Shown here piece by piece: positions 1 through 7,041 of a stretch of DNA of 9,535 nucleotides; within the stretch, counting starts at the first letter, position 1, and each line of letters opens with the position of its first letter. Under the pieces are notes generated by a model. It was not told where the DNA came from and searched no databases. It saw nothing but the letters and a program-made list of their open reading frames with translations. Made by a program: the position numbers and the translations under genes. Origin of the DNA: Candidatus Zixiibacteriota bacterium (lineage in GTDB: Bacteria > Zixibacteria > MSB-5A5 > GN15 > PGXB01); assembly GCA_003641425.1 (NCBI GenBank), contig QNAH01000079.1, positions 1 to 9,535 on the forward strand. The letters are read 5' to 3'.

Positions 1-219
1 AAAATGGTTAAAAATGAAAAAATATACGGCACGGCAGTTCTCCGTCGGAAAATGAAAAAGGTAATTATGGAAATCTGCCCGGTTGCGGAAATAGACTATA
101 TCGCCTTCACCGATTATGATACTTTGAAACCGGTTAAGGAAGTAAACCGGAATACGATCTGTTCGCTGGCGGTCAGGCTCCATGGCGTCCGTTTGATAGA
201 TAATATGAGGTTTTATTAA
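1..219 (+). CDS. panC: Pantothenate synthetase (pantoate--beta-alanine ligase), C-terminal part, 5' truncated by window
   Basis: PanC joins pantoate and beta-alanine with ATP to make pantothenate, the coenzyme A precursor, in the cytoplasm. Only the last 72 residues are present; the family is normally about 280 residues long. The frame is open to the first base, so the gene starts before the window and the ATG at position 4 is probably an internal Met. Recognition rests on the typical PanC ending: a segment reading EIDYIAFTDYDTLKPV, which matches the family's usual 'xYxExVDxxTLxPV' strand, followed by a SLAVRLHGVRLIDN segment that matches the conserved 'AxxxGxTRLIDN' terminus. The N-terminal HIGH motif and KMSKS-like region lie outside the window, so catalytic integrity cannot be judged. 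It is separated by about 75 bp from the promoter of the next gene and is probably the end of a separate transcription unit. Confidence 0.85.
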   Translation, partial: KMVKNEKIYGTAVLRRKMKKVIMEICPVAEIDYIAFTDYDTLKPVKEVNRNTICSLAVRLHGVRLIDNMRFY

Positions 220-239
220 CGGCGCGAATGCGTTGCGAG

Positions 240-270
240 AGCCATAATAAAGTTGAACATAGTTATGGCT
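240..270. repeat. Inverted repeat (hairpin) downstream of panC
   Basis: AGCCATAAT at 240-248 pairs with GTTATGGCT at 262-270: nine pairs including one G-T, with a 13-nt loop. It lies 20 bp after the panC stop and 25 bp before the -35 box of the next operon. No T-run follows the right arm, so it is not a standard Rho-independent terminator. It might weakly end panC transcription, protect its 3' end, or be an operator for the downstream promoter. The sequence alone does not decide. Confidence 0.4.
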
Positions 271-294
271 TGCCACGTCGAAATCTAAATTGAG

Positions 295-322
295 TTGACA
301 AATAGAACAAATACCGTATTTT
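295..322 (+). promoter_or_regulatory. Sigma-70-type promoter for the DUF6754 membrane operon
   Basis: A perfect TTGACA -35 box lies at 295-300 and TATTTT (-10) at 317-322, with a 16-bp spacer. Transcription would be expected to start about 6-8 bp after the -10 box, at 328-330. This coincides with the GTG start codon at 329, so the mRNA is predicted to be leaderless. No Shine-Dalgarno site exists between the -10 box and the start, which agrees with that reading. Confidence 0.6.
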
Positions 323-328
323 GACTGC

Positions 329-1207
329 GTGAAAAAAATACTTCGATCCGACATCATCAGAATAGTAACTCTCACCCTGTTTATTACGGGCTTTTTTGCT
401 ATCTCAATATCAGCACAGACTGCTGAAGATCCGATATTCCGAACCGACCGGATTGCTATTTTTATATTCCTGCTGATTTTTTCATCGGCGGTTCTTCTCT
501 ATACGAATTGGGCGAAAAAGGGCAAAGAGTTATTTGTCCGCAAGATACCGGGTATTGCCGCGGTGGAAGAAGCGGTCGGCCGCGCCACCGAGATGGGCAA
601 ACCGGTATTGTTTATTCCGGGAATCGCGGATGTGGAAGATATCGAAACGATTGCCGGGCTGTCGATTCTTGGGCGTGTGGCCAAGATAGTGGCGGCTTAT
701 GGCACGCCGCTGTCGGTGCCGGTGCGTTATCCGATGGTTCTGGCGGCGGGACAGGAGGTGGTCGAGCAGGCCTATCTTGAGGTGAATCATCATGACGCTT
801 ATGACCCGGATACGGTTCGCTATGTGGCGGGGGAGCAATTTGCATATACCGCGACGGTCAACGGCTGGATGATGCGCGAGAAGCCGGCGGCCAATATTTA
901 TATGGGGGCGTTTTTTGCTGAATCACTGTTATTGGCCGAGACCGGTAATGCCGCCGGGGCGATACAGATCGCCGGGACGGCTCGTCCCGAACAGCTGCCT
1001 TTCTTTATTGCCGCCTGTGATTACACACTGATGGGCGAGGAGCTGTATGCGGCGTCGAGTTATCTCAGCCGCGAGCCGCTTTTGCTGGGCGGATTGAAAG
1101 GTCAGGATTTTGTCAAATTGTTGATCATAATTGCCATTTTAATCGGCATTATCCTGGCGTTATTTAACGTTGGCGGATGGTACAATGATATATTTAATGT
1201 ATCCTGA
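329..1207 (+). CDS. DUF6754 family membrane protein
   Basis: The 292-residue protein has an N-terminal signal-like hydrophobic stretch (about 10-28, ending near SISAQT), a second membrane segment (41-59), a domain of about 200 residues (60-262) and a C-terminal membrane segment (263-280). The Lys/Arg-rich stretch after the second segment (WAKKGKELFVRK) puts the large domain in the cytoplasm by the positive-inside rule. I recognise the domain as DUF6754 from several conserved pieces: GLSILGRVAKI, the REKPAANIYMGAFFAES region, LLAETGNAAGAIQIAGT and the ACDYTLMGEELYAAS/YLSREP region near the end. The family has no known biochemical function and I see no catalytic motif. GTG at 329 is the only plausible start: an in-frame stop lies at 296-298 and the next Met is past residue 80. 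There is no Shine-Dalgarno site. It is the first gene of a four-gene membrane operon. Confidence 0.85.
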   Translation: MKKILRSDIIRIVTLTLFITGFFAISISAQTAEDPIFRTDRIAIFIFLLIFSSAVLLYTNWAKKGKELFVRKIPGIAAVEEAVGRATEMGKPVLFIPGIADVEDIETIAGLSILGRVAKIVAAYGTPLSVPVRYPMVLAAGQEVVEQAYLEVNHHDAYDPDTVRYVAGEQFAYTATVNGWMMREKPAANIYMGAFFAESLLLAETGNAAGAIQIAGTARPEQLPFFIAACDYTLMGEELYAASSYLSREPLLLGGLKGQDFVKLLIIIAILIGIILALFNVGGWYNDIFNVS

Positions 1208-1213
1208 GGAGGC

Positions 1214-1924
1214 ATGCGAAATACATTACCAGTAATAATAGCTTTTCTTGCCGGGATTGCCATGGTAATCAGTTTCTTTTTCAATCCCGAGCGGACAGTA
1301 CTGGGTACATTCCAGGAGAACCTGCTTCAGTGGGTGACCATTGTCGGCGGTTTTACACTGGTGCTGGGTGTTTTTTCGATTGTCCGGGTCAATGCGCGGG
1401 CGGTTTCACGCCGGAGCGACGGCTGGTTTTATAAATTGGCGACGGTGATTTCGGTGTTTGCGATGGCGATCCCATCGATTATGCCGACCTCGGCAAATTC
1501 GGCTTTTGGAAAAGTTTTTTACAGCATTTTCCCTATCAGCTGGGCGGGAGCATTCGGGACCGGTCCGGATTCGATTTATGACTGGCTGTTCAATTATGTC
1601 GATTCGCCGATGATGGAGACGATGTTTGCGACGCTGGCGTTTTATATTGCTTCGGCGGCTTACCGGGCGTTTCGGGCGAGATCGGCCGAGGAGACCCTGC
1701 TTCTGATTACGGCCTGCCTGGTCATGCTCTGGCGGGTACCTATCGGCGAGGCGTTGTTACGGAGTATCGATGTCAGGATTCCCGATTATATCAATATGTT
1801 TGTGATGAACGGTTTCAACCTGTCGGTACAGCGCGGTATTATTATCGGCGCGGCGCTGGGCATGGCCTCGATGTCGCTGAGGATTCTTCTCGGAATCGAG
1901 CGGACATATATGGGGAAGGGATAA
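1214..1924 (+). CDS. Polytopic membrane protein of unknown function, second gene of the DUF6754 operon
   Basis: The 236-residue protein is mostly hydrophobic, with about six predicted membrane segments near residues 5-23, 37-57, 72-90, 134-153, 160-176 and 207-226. The Arg-rich loops at 58-71 and 150-158 suggest cytoplasmic positions, so both termini would be inside and a 40-residue loop (91-133, rich in Gly, Pro and aromatic residues) outside. I do not recognise a family and see no transporter or enzyme signature. The start follows the upstream stop by 6 bp. The GAGGAGG at 1206-1212 overlaps that stop and sits only 1 nt before ATG in its strongest register; pairing through GAGG at 1206-1209 gives a more normal 4-nt spacing. 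The only other nearby start, ATG 1262, would remove the first membrane segment. Tight linkage to the DUF6754 gene suggests a shared membrane complex. Confidence 0.8.
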   Translation: MRNTLPVIIAFLAGIAMVISFFFNPERTVLGTFQENLLQWVTIVGGFTLVLGVFSIVRVNARAVSRRSDGWFYKLATVISVFAMAIPSIMPTSANSAFGKVFYSIFPISWAGAFGTGPDSIYDWLFNYVDSPMMETMFATLAFYIASAAYRAFRARSAEETLLLITACLVMLWRVPIGEALLRSIDVRIPDYINMFVMNGFNLSVQRGIIIGAALGMASMSLRILLGIERTYMGKG

Positions 1925-1925
1925 A

Positions 1926-2759
1926 ATGGGTTTCTGGGATAAAGTATCGAATATCGACCGCCGCTGGATATACCTGATGGTGGCGGTGGCGACATTTTTC
2001 CCGATGATCGTCGTGATGCAGTTTCCGGTGGAACTGACGCCGGAGGCGGTGCAGTTGTATGAAGCGATCGACAATCTTCCCGACAGCAGTGTGGTTATGT
2101 TGACTTTTGATTATTACCCTTCGGCCATGGCAGAAACGCGCCCGATGTCAATCGCGGCGTTGCGGCATATGTTCTCCAAGGATATGAAAGTGGTGACTGT
2201 GTCGAATATCCCGCTGGGAGGACCGACTATCGCCGAAGATGTGACGCGCTCTATTGCCAAAGAGTACGGCAAAGAATACGGGGTGGATTATGTGAATCTG
2301 GGTTATCGAGCCAATTATGTGGCGGTCATGCACGGTCTGGCCACTTCGATCGAGTCGATATTCAAGGCTGATTTCACCGGGACACCGCTTAAGGATTTGC
2401 CGCTGATGCAGGATGTCAAAAATTATAATGATATAGAGTTTATTTTTGTGGTGGCGGACAATGCGACCATCGATTACTGGATCTCGATTGTCAATGCTCA
2501 GTACAACATTCCGGTCGGGGGCGGTGTCACGGCGGTGGTGGCCCCGAAGATGTATGCTTTTGTCGAAGCCAAACAGTTGACCGGGCTTCTGGGCGGAATG
2601 AAGGGCGCGGCCGAATATGAGCGGCTGGTGAAAATCAGCGGGAGCGCCACAAGAGGTATGGCTTCCCAATCACTGGTGCATTTTTTGATTATCTTTTTCG
2701 TGATCATCGGTAATGTCGCCTATTTCGTAACCCGTAAGCATGAGAAGGGTCAAAAATAA
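1926..2759 (+). CDS. Doubly anchored membrane protein with a large extracytoplasmic domain, third gene of the DUF6754 operon
   Basis: The 277-residue protein has a membrane segment at about 14-33, a soluble domain of about 215 residues (34-249) and a C-terminal membrane segment (250-268) followed by the basic tail TRKHEKGQK. The basic residues before the first segment (DKVSNIDRRW) and after the last place both ends in the cytoplasm and the large domain outside. That domain alternates hydrophobic beta-strand-like stretches (SVVMLTFDYYPS, MKVVTVSNI, IEFIFVVADNATI, GVTAVVAPKMYAF) with amphipathic helices, so it looks like an alpha/beta, Rossmann-like or binding-protein-like fold. Distinctive pieces are FDYYPSAMAETRPM and the PVGGGVTAVVAPK/LLGGMKGAAEYE end. 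I recognise no named family. ATG 1926 lies 1 bp after the upstream stop, with a purine-rich GGGGAAGGG before it. It is translationally coupled to the next gene by a TAATG overlap. Confidence 0.8.
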   Translation: MGFWDKVSNIDRRWIYLMVAVATFFPMIVVMQFPVELTPEAVQLYEAIDNLPDSSVVMLTFDYYPSAMAETRPMSIAALRHMFSKDMKVVTVSNIPLGGPTIAEDVTRSIAKEYGKEYGVDYVNLGYRANYVAVMHGLATSIESIFKADFTGTPLKDLPLMQDVKNYNDIEFIFVVADNATIDYWISIVNAQYNIPVGGGVTAVVAPKMYAFVEAKQLTGLLGGMKGAAEYERLVKISGSATRGMASQSLVHFLIIFFVIIGNVAYFVTRKHEKGQK

Positions 2760-3409
2760 TGGCCGAGAGTATGACATTTCTTGATCATTTTGAGATCTGG
2801 CTGAGGGCTTATTTGATCCTCTCGCTCTTCTCGTTTTTGTACAAAGACAACCGTTTCTATAAATTATCGGAGCACGTTTTTGCAGGGCTTTCGGCCGGCT
2901 ATTATGTCGGTCTGATCTGGCAGACGGTCATCGTCCAGCAGTTGATAAATCCGATGTTTGACGAGGGCGAATGGGTATTGATTATACCGGGGATGCTGGG
3001 AGTGCTGATGTTTGCGCGCCTGGTCCCGAAATGGTCGTGGGTGAGCCGCGTTTCGCTGGCGTTTGTGATCGGCAACACGGCGGGTATTTACCTGATGAAT
3101 GCGCTTCACGGCCTTATTTTCAAACAGTTGTATGCTACGATGGGCTCGATCAGCAACAGCAACGGTTTCGCCGGTGTTTTACTGGCGCTGGTGGTTGTGG
3201 TCGGTGTGATCTCGACTCTGGTATATTTCTATTTTTCAAAGGAACACAAGGGTGTTGTCGGGGTGACGGCTAAGGTCGGTATCTGGTTTATTATGATAGC
3301 TTTTGGGGCTCATTTCGGTTTTACCGTGATGGGGCGTATTTCGCTTTTGATCGGCCGGGCGGAATTTTTGTTCTATGAATGGGGCGGCAGTCTTGGTCAG
3401 ATATTTTAG
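2759..3409 (+). CDS. Polytopic membrane protein of unknown function, fourth gene of the DUF6754 operon
   Basis: The 216-residue integral membrane protein has about six hydrophobic segments near residues 13-28, 40-61, 71-90, 96-118, 136-159 and 164-188. No enzyme or transporter motif is recognised. The sequence has several Gly/Ala-rich helices (HVFAGLSAGYYVG, VIGNTAGIYLMNALHG, VGIWFIMIAFGAHFG) typical of tight helix packing. Basic patches (YKDNRFYK before the second segment, RLVPKWSW, SKEHKG) mark likely cytoplasmic loops. Its ATG overlaps the last base of the upstream stop (TAATG) and GAGAAGGG at 2742-2749 serves as a ribosome site, so its translation is probably coupled to the third gene. 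A close size and topology match to the second gene's product suggests the two could form the membrane core between the cytoplasmic DUF6754 domain and the outside domain of the third protein. This is inference. Confidence 0.8.
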   Translation: MAESMTFLDHFEIWLRAYLILSLFSFLYKDNRFYKLSEHVFAGLSAGYYVGLIWQTVIVQQLINPMFDEGEWVLIIPGMLGVLMFARLVPKWSWVSRVSLAFVIGNTAGIYLMNALHGLIFKQLYATMGSISNSNGFAGVLLALVVVVGVISTLVYFYFSKEHKGVVGVTAKVGIWFIMIAFGAHFGFTVMGRISLLIGRAEFLFYEWGGSLGQIF

Positions 3410-3503
3410 CGCGGATTTCTAATTTTATTTTCATAATATTATAATCATATATAAGCTTCGCGTATTGTTTTAATCCGTTATATTGAAATGGAGCAAATAT
3501 GAT

Positions 3504-3533
3504 TTGCCTTTTATGTCCAATTCTCCCTATATT
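3504..3533 (+). promoter_or_regulatory. Probable promoter of the nucleotidyltransferase-metK-ahcY unit
   Basis: TTGCCT at 3504-3509 and TATATT at 3528-3533 are separated by 18 bp, a plausible sigma-70 pair. Transcription would begin near 3539-3541, only about 10 nt before the ATG at 3550. The 140-bp gap (3410-3549) is strongly AT-rich and contains no clear terminator for the preceding operon and no gene. The -35 match is imperfect, so this is a moderate call. Confidence 0.4.
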
Positions 3534-3549
3534 AGGCTGATTTGTTGAC

Positions 3550-4533
3550 ATGAAGAAAAAGCTAAAAATAATCGTACCGGTTGCGGGTGTGGGATCGCGT
3601 CTTCAGCCGCACACGTTTACGTTGCCCAAGCCGCTGATAAGCGTGGCCGGGAAACCGATTCTCGCGCATATAGTTGACCCGCTATTGGAGCTTGAACCGG
3701 AGGAGATAATCTTTGTTGTCGGGCATCTGGGCGATCAGATAATCGACTATGTCAAATCCAATTGCGATGTAAAGGCGACATTTATCGAACAGACTGATTT
3801 ACTCGGGCTCGGTTTTGCCATTCACCTGGCCCTGCATGATATTTCGGGAGGGCCGCTTCTGGTGGTTCTCGGGGATACTATCGCCAAAACCGATTTCAAA
3901 GCCTTTGTCGGGGCCGGCGAAAATGTAATCGGCCTGAAAAAAGTGGATGATCCACGTCGTTTTGGTGTGGCGGTTGTCGAGAATAACCGAATAATTGCCC
4001 TGGAAGAGAAACCGAAGCATCCCAAATCGGATCTGGCGGTGATCGGGCTTTATTATTTTGAGGAATCCAGCAATCTCAAGTCGCATCTGGAAAAAGTGAT
4101 TTCACTCGGCAAGATGACCGGCGGCGAGGTTCAGCTTACCGATGCCATGGAATTTATGATCAGGGACGGTCACAATCTCCGCCCGTTTCTTGTCGATGGC
4201 TGGCATGATTGCGGCAAAAGGGAGACATTGCTGGAGACAAACCGGGCATTGCTGTACGAATCGAGCGAGGTGAACAATTATCCCGGTTCGATTATTATTC
4301 CCCCGGTTCATATTTCAAAATCGGCGACGGTGGAGGAGTCGATAATCGGGCCATATGTGACTATTTCCGCCGAAGCGCGTGTATGCCGTTCGATTATCCG
4401 CGATTCGATTGTGAGCGAAAAGGCCTCGGTCGACAACTGTCATCTGGAATTATCTTTGATAGGTGTCGGAGCGGTCGTCAATGGAACATCCAGCCGCCTT
4501 AATATCGGCGACTCGTCGGAAGTTGGTTTCTAA
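3550..4533 (+). CDS. Sugar-phosphate nucleotidyltransferase with left-handed beta-helix tail (RmlA/GlmU-like)
   Basis: Enzymes of this family transfer a nucleoside monophosphate from NTP to a sugar 1-phosphate, giving an NDP-sugar and pyrophosphate for cell-envelope polysaccharides. The N-terminal Rossmann-like domain (about 1-235) has the nucleotide-binding loop AGVGSRLQPHT (12-22), the following Lys-Pro (27-28), the metal-binding LGD (D109), the EEKPKHPKSDLAVIGLYYF stretch (152-170) and DCGK (220-223), which resembles the DTGK of the long RmlA subfamily. Residues from about 243 carry irregular hexapeptide-like repeats (SATVEESIIGPYVTI, SIIRDSIVSEKASV, SLIGVGAVV), a left-handed beta-helix. 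At 327 residues it fits long RmlA or mannose/glucose-1-phosphate transferases; no second catalytic acyltransferase function is evident. The base and sugar cannot be read from sequence. ATG 3550 is the only start because an in-frame stop precedes it at 3538-3540; no Shine-Dalgarno site is present. metK follows after 32 bp. Confidence 0.85.
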   Translation: MKKKLKIIVPVAGVGSRLQPHTFTLPKPLISVAGKPILAHIVDPLLELEPEEIIFVVGHLGDQIIDYVKSNCDVKATFIEQTDLLGLGFAIHLALHDISGGPLLVVLGDTIAKTDFKAFVGAGENVIGLKKVDDPRRFGVAVVENNRIIALEEKPKHPKSDLAVIGLYYFEESSNLKSHLEKVISLGKMTGGEVQLTDAMEFMIRDGHNLRPFLVDGWHDCGKRETLLETNRALLYESSEVNNYPGSIIIPPVHISKSATVEESIIGPYVTISAEARVCRSIIRDSIVSEKASVDNCHLELSLIGVGAVVNGTSSRLNIGDSSEVGF

Positions 4534-4565
4534 TAATCAGAAGAATTATCATTAGGAGGTCATAA

Positions 4566-5729
4566 ATGTCCACCGGCAATTTTCTCTTTACATCGGAATC
4601 GGTAACGGAGGGGCATCCCGATAAGATTTGCGATCAGATCTCTGATGCCGTTCTGGATGATGTCATAAAACATGATCCGAAAGGCCGGGTTGCATGTGAA
4701 AGTTTTGTCTCAACCGGTTTGGTTATAGTCGGGGGTCAAATTACTACAAAGGCATATGTCGATATTCATGATGTTGTTCAGGGGGTTGTCAAGGAGATCG
4801 GCTACACTGAACCGTCGTATGGTTTTTCCTATGATTCGTGTGCTATTTTAAATGCTATCGGTCCCCAGGCGCCGGATATTGCCCAGGGTGTCGATACGGG
4901 CGGGGCCGGCGATCAGGGATTGATGAGTGGCTATGCCTGCCGTGAGACCGAGGAACTGATGCCAATGCCGATAATGATGGCGCACAAGCTGGCCAAACGT
5001 CTGGCGGAAGTGCGCAAGAAGAATATCCTGCCTTATCTCGGTCCGGACGGCAAGACCCAGGTTACGATCGAGTACCGCGACCGCAAACCGACCAGGGTCG
5101 AGGCGGTGGTTATTTCATCGCAGCATACGGAGGCAATTCTGGATGAGACGGGCAATTTTATAACAGAGCAATCGCGACGGGAAATCATCGATGCCGTGGT
5201 TGCCCCGATTATACCGTCGAATATGCTCGATGCCAATACAAAATATTTTGTCAACCCGACCGGGAAATTCGTTACCGGCGGGCCGAAATCGGATACCGGC
5301 ATGACCGGCCGCAAGATTATTGTTGATACATACGGCGGTATGGCCTCGCATGGCGGCGGTGCCTTTTCAGGGAAGGATCCGACCAAGGTGGATCGTTCAG
5401 CATCATACATGGCCCGTTATATCGCCAAGAATGTGGTCGGTTCCGGGCTGGCGGACAAGTGCACACTTCAGCTCGCCTATGCCATCGGTATTGCCGAGCC
5501 GGTTTCGGTGATGGTCTTCACCGATGAGTCAAACAAAATCCCCGAGGAAAGAATAGAGGAATTGATTCGGAAGAATTTTGATCTGACGCCGAGGGGAATA
5601 ATAGAGTTTCTGGATCTGCTTCGCCCGATATACAAAGGCACGGCGGCCTACGGACATTTTGGGTGGGATCATCCTGATTTTTCGTGGGAGAAGCTGGATA
5701 AGATAAAGGATTTGCAAAAGGACGCATAA
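4566..5729 (+). CDS. metK: S-adenosylmethionine synthetase (methionine adenosyltransferase)
   Basis: MetK makes S-adenosylmethionine from ATP and methionine, releasing phosphate and pyrophosphate, in the cytoplasm as a tetramer. The 387-residue length is normal. Hallmarks are GHPDK at 16-20 (His17 is the catalytic residue), the methionine-loop motif GAGDQGLM at 113-120 and the phosphate-binding GGGAFSGKD at 263-271, followed by PTKVDRSA. All three domain repeats are present and intact. One small departure is Ser121, where the widely conserved motif reads Phe (GLMFGYA). The start is secure: AGGAGGT at 4554-4560 stands 5 nt before ATG. The product feeds methyltransferases, and the gene is followed after only 4 bp by ahcY, whose enzyme removes the S-adenosylhomocysteine they produce. 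No SAM riboswitch can fit in the 32-bp gap upstream. Confidence 0.97.
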   Translation: MSTGNFLFTSESVTEGHPDKICDQISDAVLDDVIKHDPKGRVACESFVSTGLVIVGGQITTKAYVDIHDVVQGVVKEIGYTEPSYGFSYDSCAILNAIGPQAPDIAQGVDTGGAGDQGLMSGYACRETEELMPMPIMMAHKLAKRLAEVRKKNILPYLGPDGKTQVTIEYRDRKPTRVEAVVISSQHTEAILDETGNFITEQSRREIIDAVVAPIIPSNMLDANTKYFVNPTGKFVTGGPKSDTGMTGRKIIVDTYGGMASHGGGAFSGKDPTKVDRSASYMARYIAKNVVGSGLADKCTLQLAYAIGIAEPVSVMVFTDESNKIPEERIEELIRKNFDLTPRGIIEFLDLLRPIYKGTAAYGHFGWDHPDFSWEKLDKIKDLQKDA

Positions 5730-5733
5730 AAGA

Positions 5734-6999
5734 ATGAAGAAAATAAAACATGACATAGCCGATGTGAAACTGGCCCCGAAGGGGAAGCTTCGAATCGAAT
5801 GGGCTGAGGGCAATATGCCGGTGCTTCGGCTGATCCGGGAACAATTCAAAAAAACAAAACCTCTGAAGGGGATCAACCTTTCATGCTGCCTGCATGTTAC
5901 CACCGAGACGGCCAACCTGATGATCACACTCAAGGCGGCGGGCGCCAACGCGGCTCTGTGCGCTTCGAATCCGCTTTCGACCCAGGATGATGTCGCCGCC
6001 TCGCTGGTCAAAGATCACGGTATCCCGGTTTTTGCCCGATTCGATGAAGATAAGAAGACATATTACAGGCACATTCACCAGACGCTGGATTTCAAACCGC
6101 ATATTACCATGGATGACGGCGCCGACCTGGTTTCGACTTTGCATTCCGAGCGCAAGGAGCTTCTTGACGGTATAATCGGGGGTACCGAGGAGACGACCAC
6201 CGGGGTGATCCGTCTCAAGGCAATGGCGGCCGATAAGGCGTTAAAATATCCGATCATCGCGGTCAATGATTCCAAAACAAAGCATTTTTTCGATAACCGC
6301 TATGGCACGGGACAATCGACAATCGATGGTATTCTTCGCGCCACCAATGCGCTTATTGCCGGGTCGAATGTGATCGTAGCCGGTTACGGCTGGTGCGGGC
6401 GCGGTTTTGCCATGCGGGCCCAGGGAATGGGTGGTCATGTGATTGTCACCGAGGTCGATCCCACCAAGGCGATCGAGGCGGTGATGGACGGGTTCCGGGT
6501 GATGCCGATGAGCGAGGCGGTCAAAGTCGGCGACATTTTTGTAACCCTGACCGGCGATATCAATGTCATCCGGATGGAGCATTTCAACAAGATGAAGGAC
6601 GGCGCGATTGTCTGTAATTCGGGGCATTTCAATGTCGAGCTCGATCTGAAGTCGCTGGAGAAGAATAAAAAGAAAAAACGGGCGGTGCGTGACTTTGTCG
6701 AAGAGTACACACTCAAGAATGGGCGGCGGATAAATATTCTCGGTGAAGGACGACTGATCAACCTGGCGGCGGCGGAGGGGCATCCGGCGATGGTGATGGA
6801 TATGTCATTTGCCAACCAGGCGCTGGCGGCGGAATATATGGTCAAGAGTGCGTCAAAATTGAAAAAACAAGTCTATATTGTCCCCGAAAAAATTGACAAT
6901 AATATAGCGGCGCTTAAGCTGAAGTCGATGGGGGTAAGGATAGATAAATTGACGCCGGAGCAGAAAAAATATTTGGCCTCATGGGAGATGGGGACATAA
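5734..6999 (+). CDS. ahcY: S-adenosylhomocysteine hydrolase (adenosylhomocysteinase), short form
   Basis: AhcY splits S-adenosylhomocysteine reversibly into adenosine and homocysteine with tightly bound NAD, relieving product inhibition of methyltransferases. The 421-residue protein has the expected active-site groups: His54 in CLHVTTET, the STQDD segment at 82-86, DDGAD at 127-131, TEETTTG at 151-157, NDSKTKHFFDN at 178-188 (Lys183, Asp187, Asn188), the NAD loop GYGWCGRG at 217-224, Glu240 at the end of the second strand, NSGHF (His298) and NLAAAEGHP near 343-351. It lacks the roughly 40-residue insert of many proteobacterial enzymes and the Lys-Tyr C-terminal tail of the eukaryotic type, ending shortly after the last helix. 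It therefore resembles the archaeal/Thermotoga-like short form, with RYGTGQST in place of the common LYGCRES. It starts 4 bp after metK, so the two are co-transcribed. Confidence 0.95.
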   Translation: MKKIKHDIADVKLAPKGKLRIEWAEGNMPVLRLIREQFKKTKPLKGINLSCCLHVTTETANLMITLKAAGANAALCASNPLSTQDDVAASLVKDHGIPVFARFDEDKKTYYRHIHQTLDFKPHITMDDGADLVSTLHSERKELLDGIIGGTEETTTGVIRLKAMAADKALKYPIIAVNDSKTKHFFDNRYGTGQSTIDGILRATNALIAGSNVIVAGYGWCGRGFAMRAQGMGGHVIVTEVDPTKAIEAVMDGFRVMPMSEAVKVGDIFVTLTGDINVIRMEHFNKMKDGAIVCNSGHFNVELDLKSLEKNKKKKRAVRDFVEEYTLKNGRRINILGEGRLINLAAAEGHPAMVMDMSFANQALAAEYMVKSASKLKKQVYIVPEKIDNNIAALKLKSMGVRIDKLTPEQKKYLASWEMGT

Positions 7000-7041
7000 A
7001 TTTCCAGTCAGCTAAAAAATGCTATTTGCTAATTGATGGAG

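Noticed and set aside
2148..2669. Long minus-strand open frame of 173 codons opposite the third membrane gene
   Set aside because: It lies fully inside a well-formed + strand gene with membrane segments and coupled start, its translation is rich in His/Arg without domain features, and no ribosome site precedes it. It is a shadow frame.
3410..3503. Terminator for the membrane operon in the AT-rich gap
   Set aside because: CGGATT at 3412-3417 and AATCCG at 3472-3477 are complementary but 54 nt apart with no stable stem or T-run arrangement, so I do not call one.
4534..4565. SAM riboswitch before metK
   Set aside because: The gap is only 32 bp, far too short for any known SAM-binding riboswitch, and contains just a ribosome site.
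6241..6783. Minus-strand open frame of 180 codons opposite ahcY
   Set aside because: It is entirely within the conserved ahcY reading frame, whose active-site motifs are all on the + strand.
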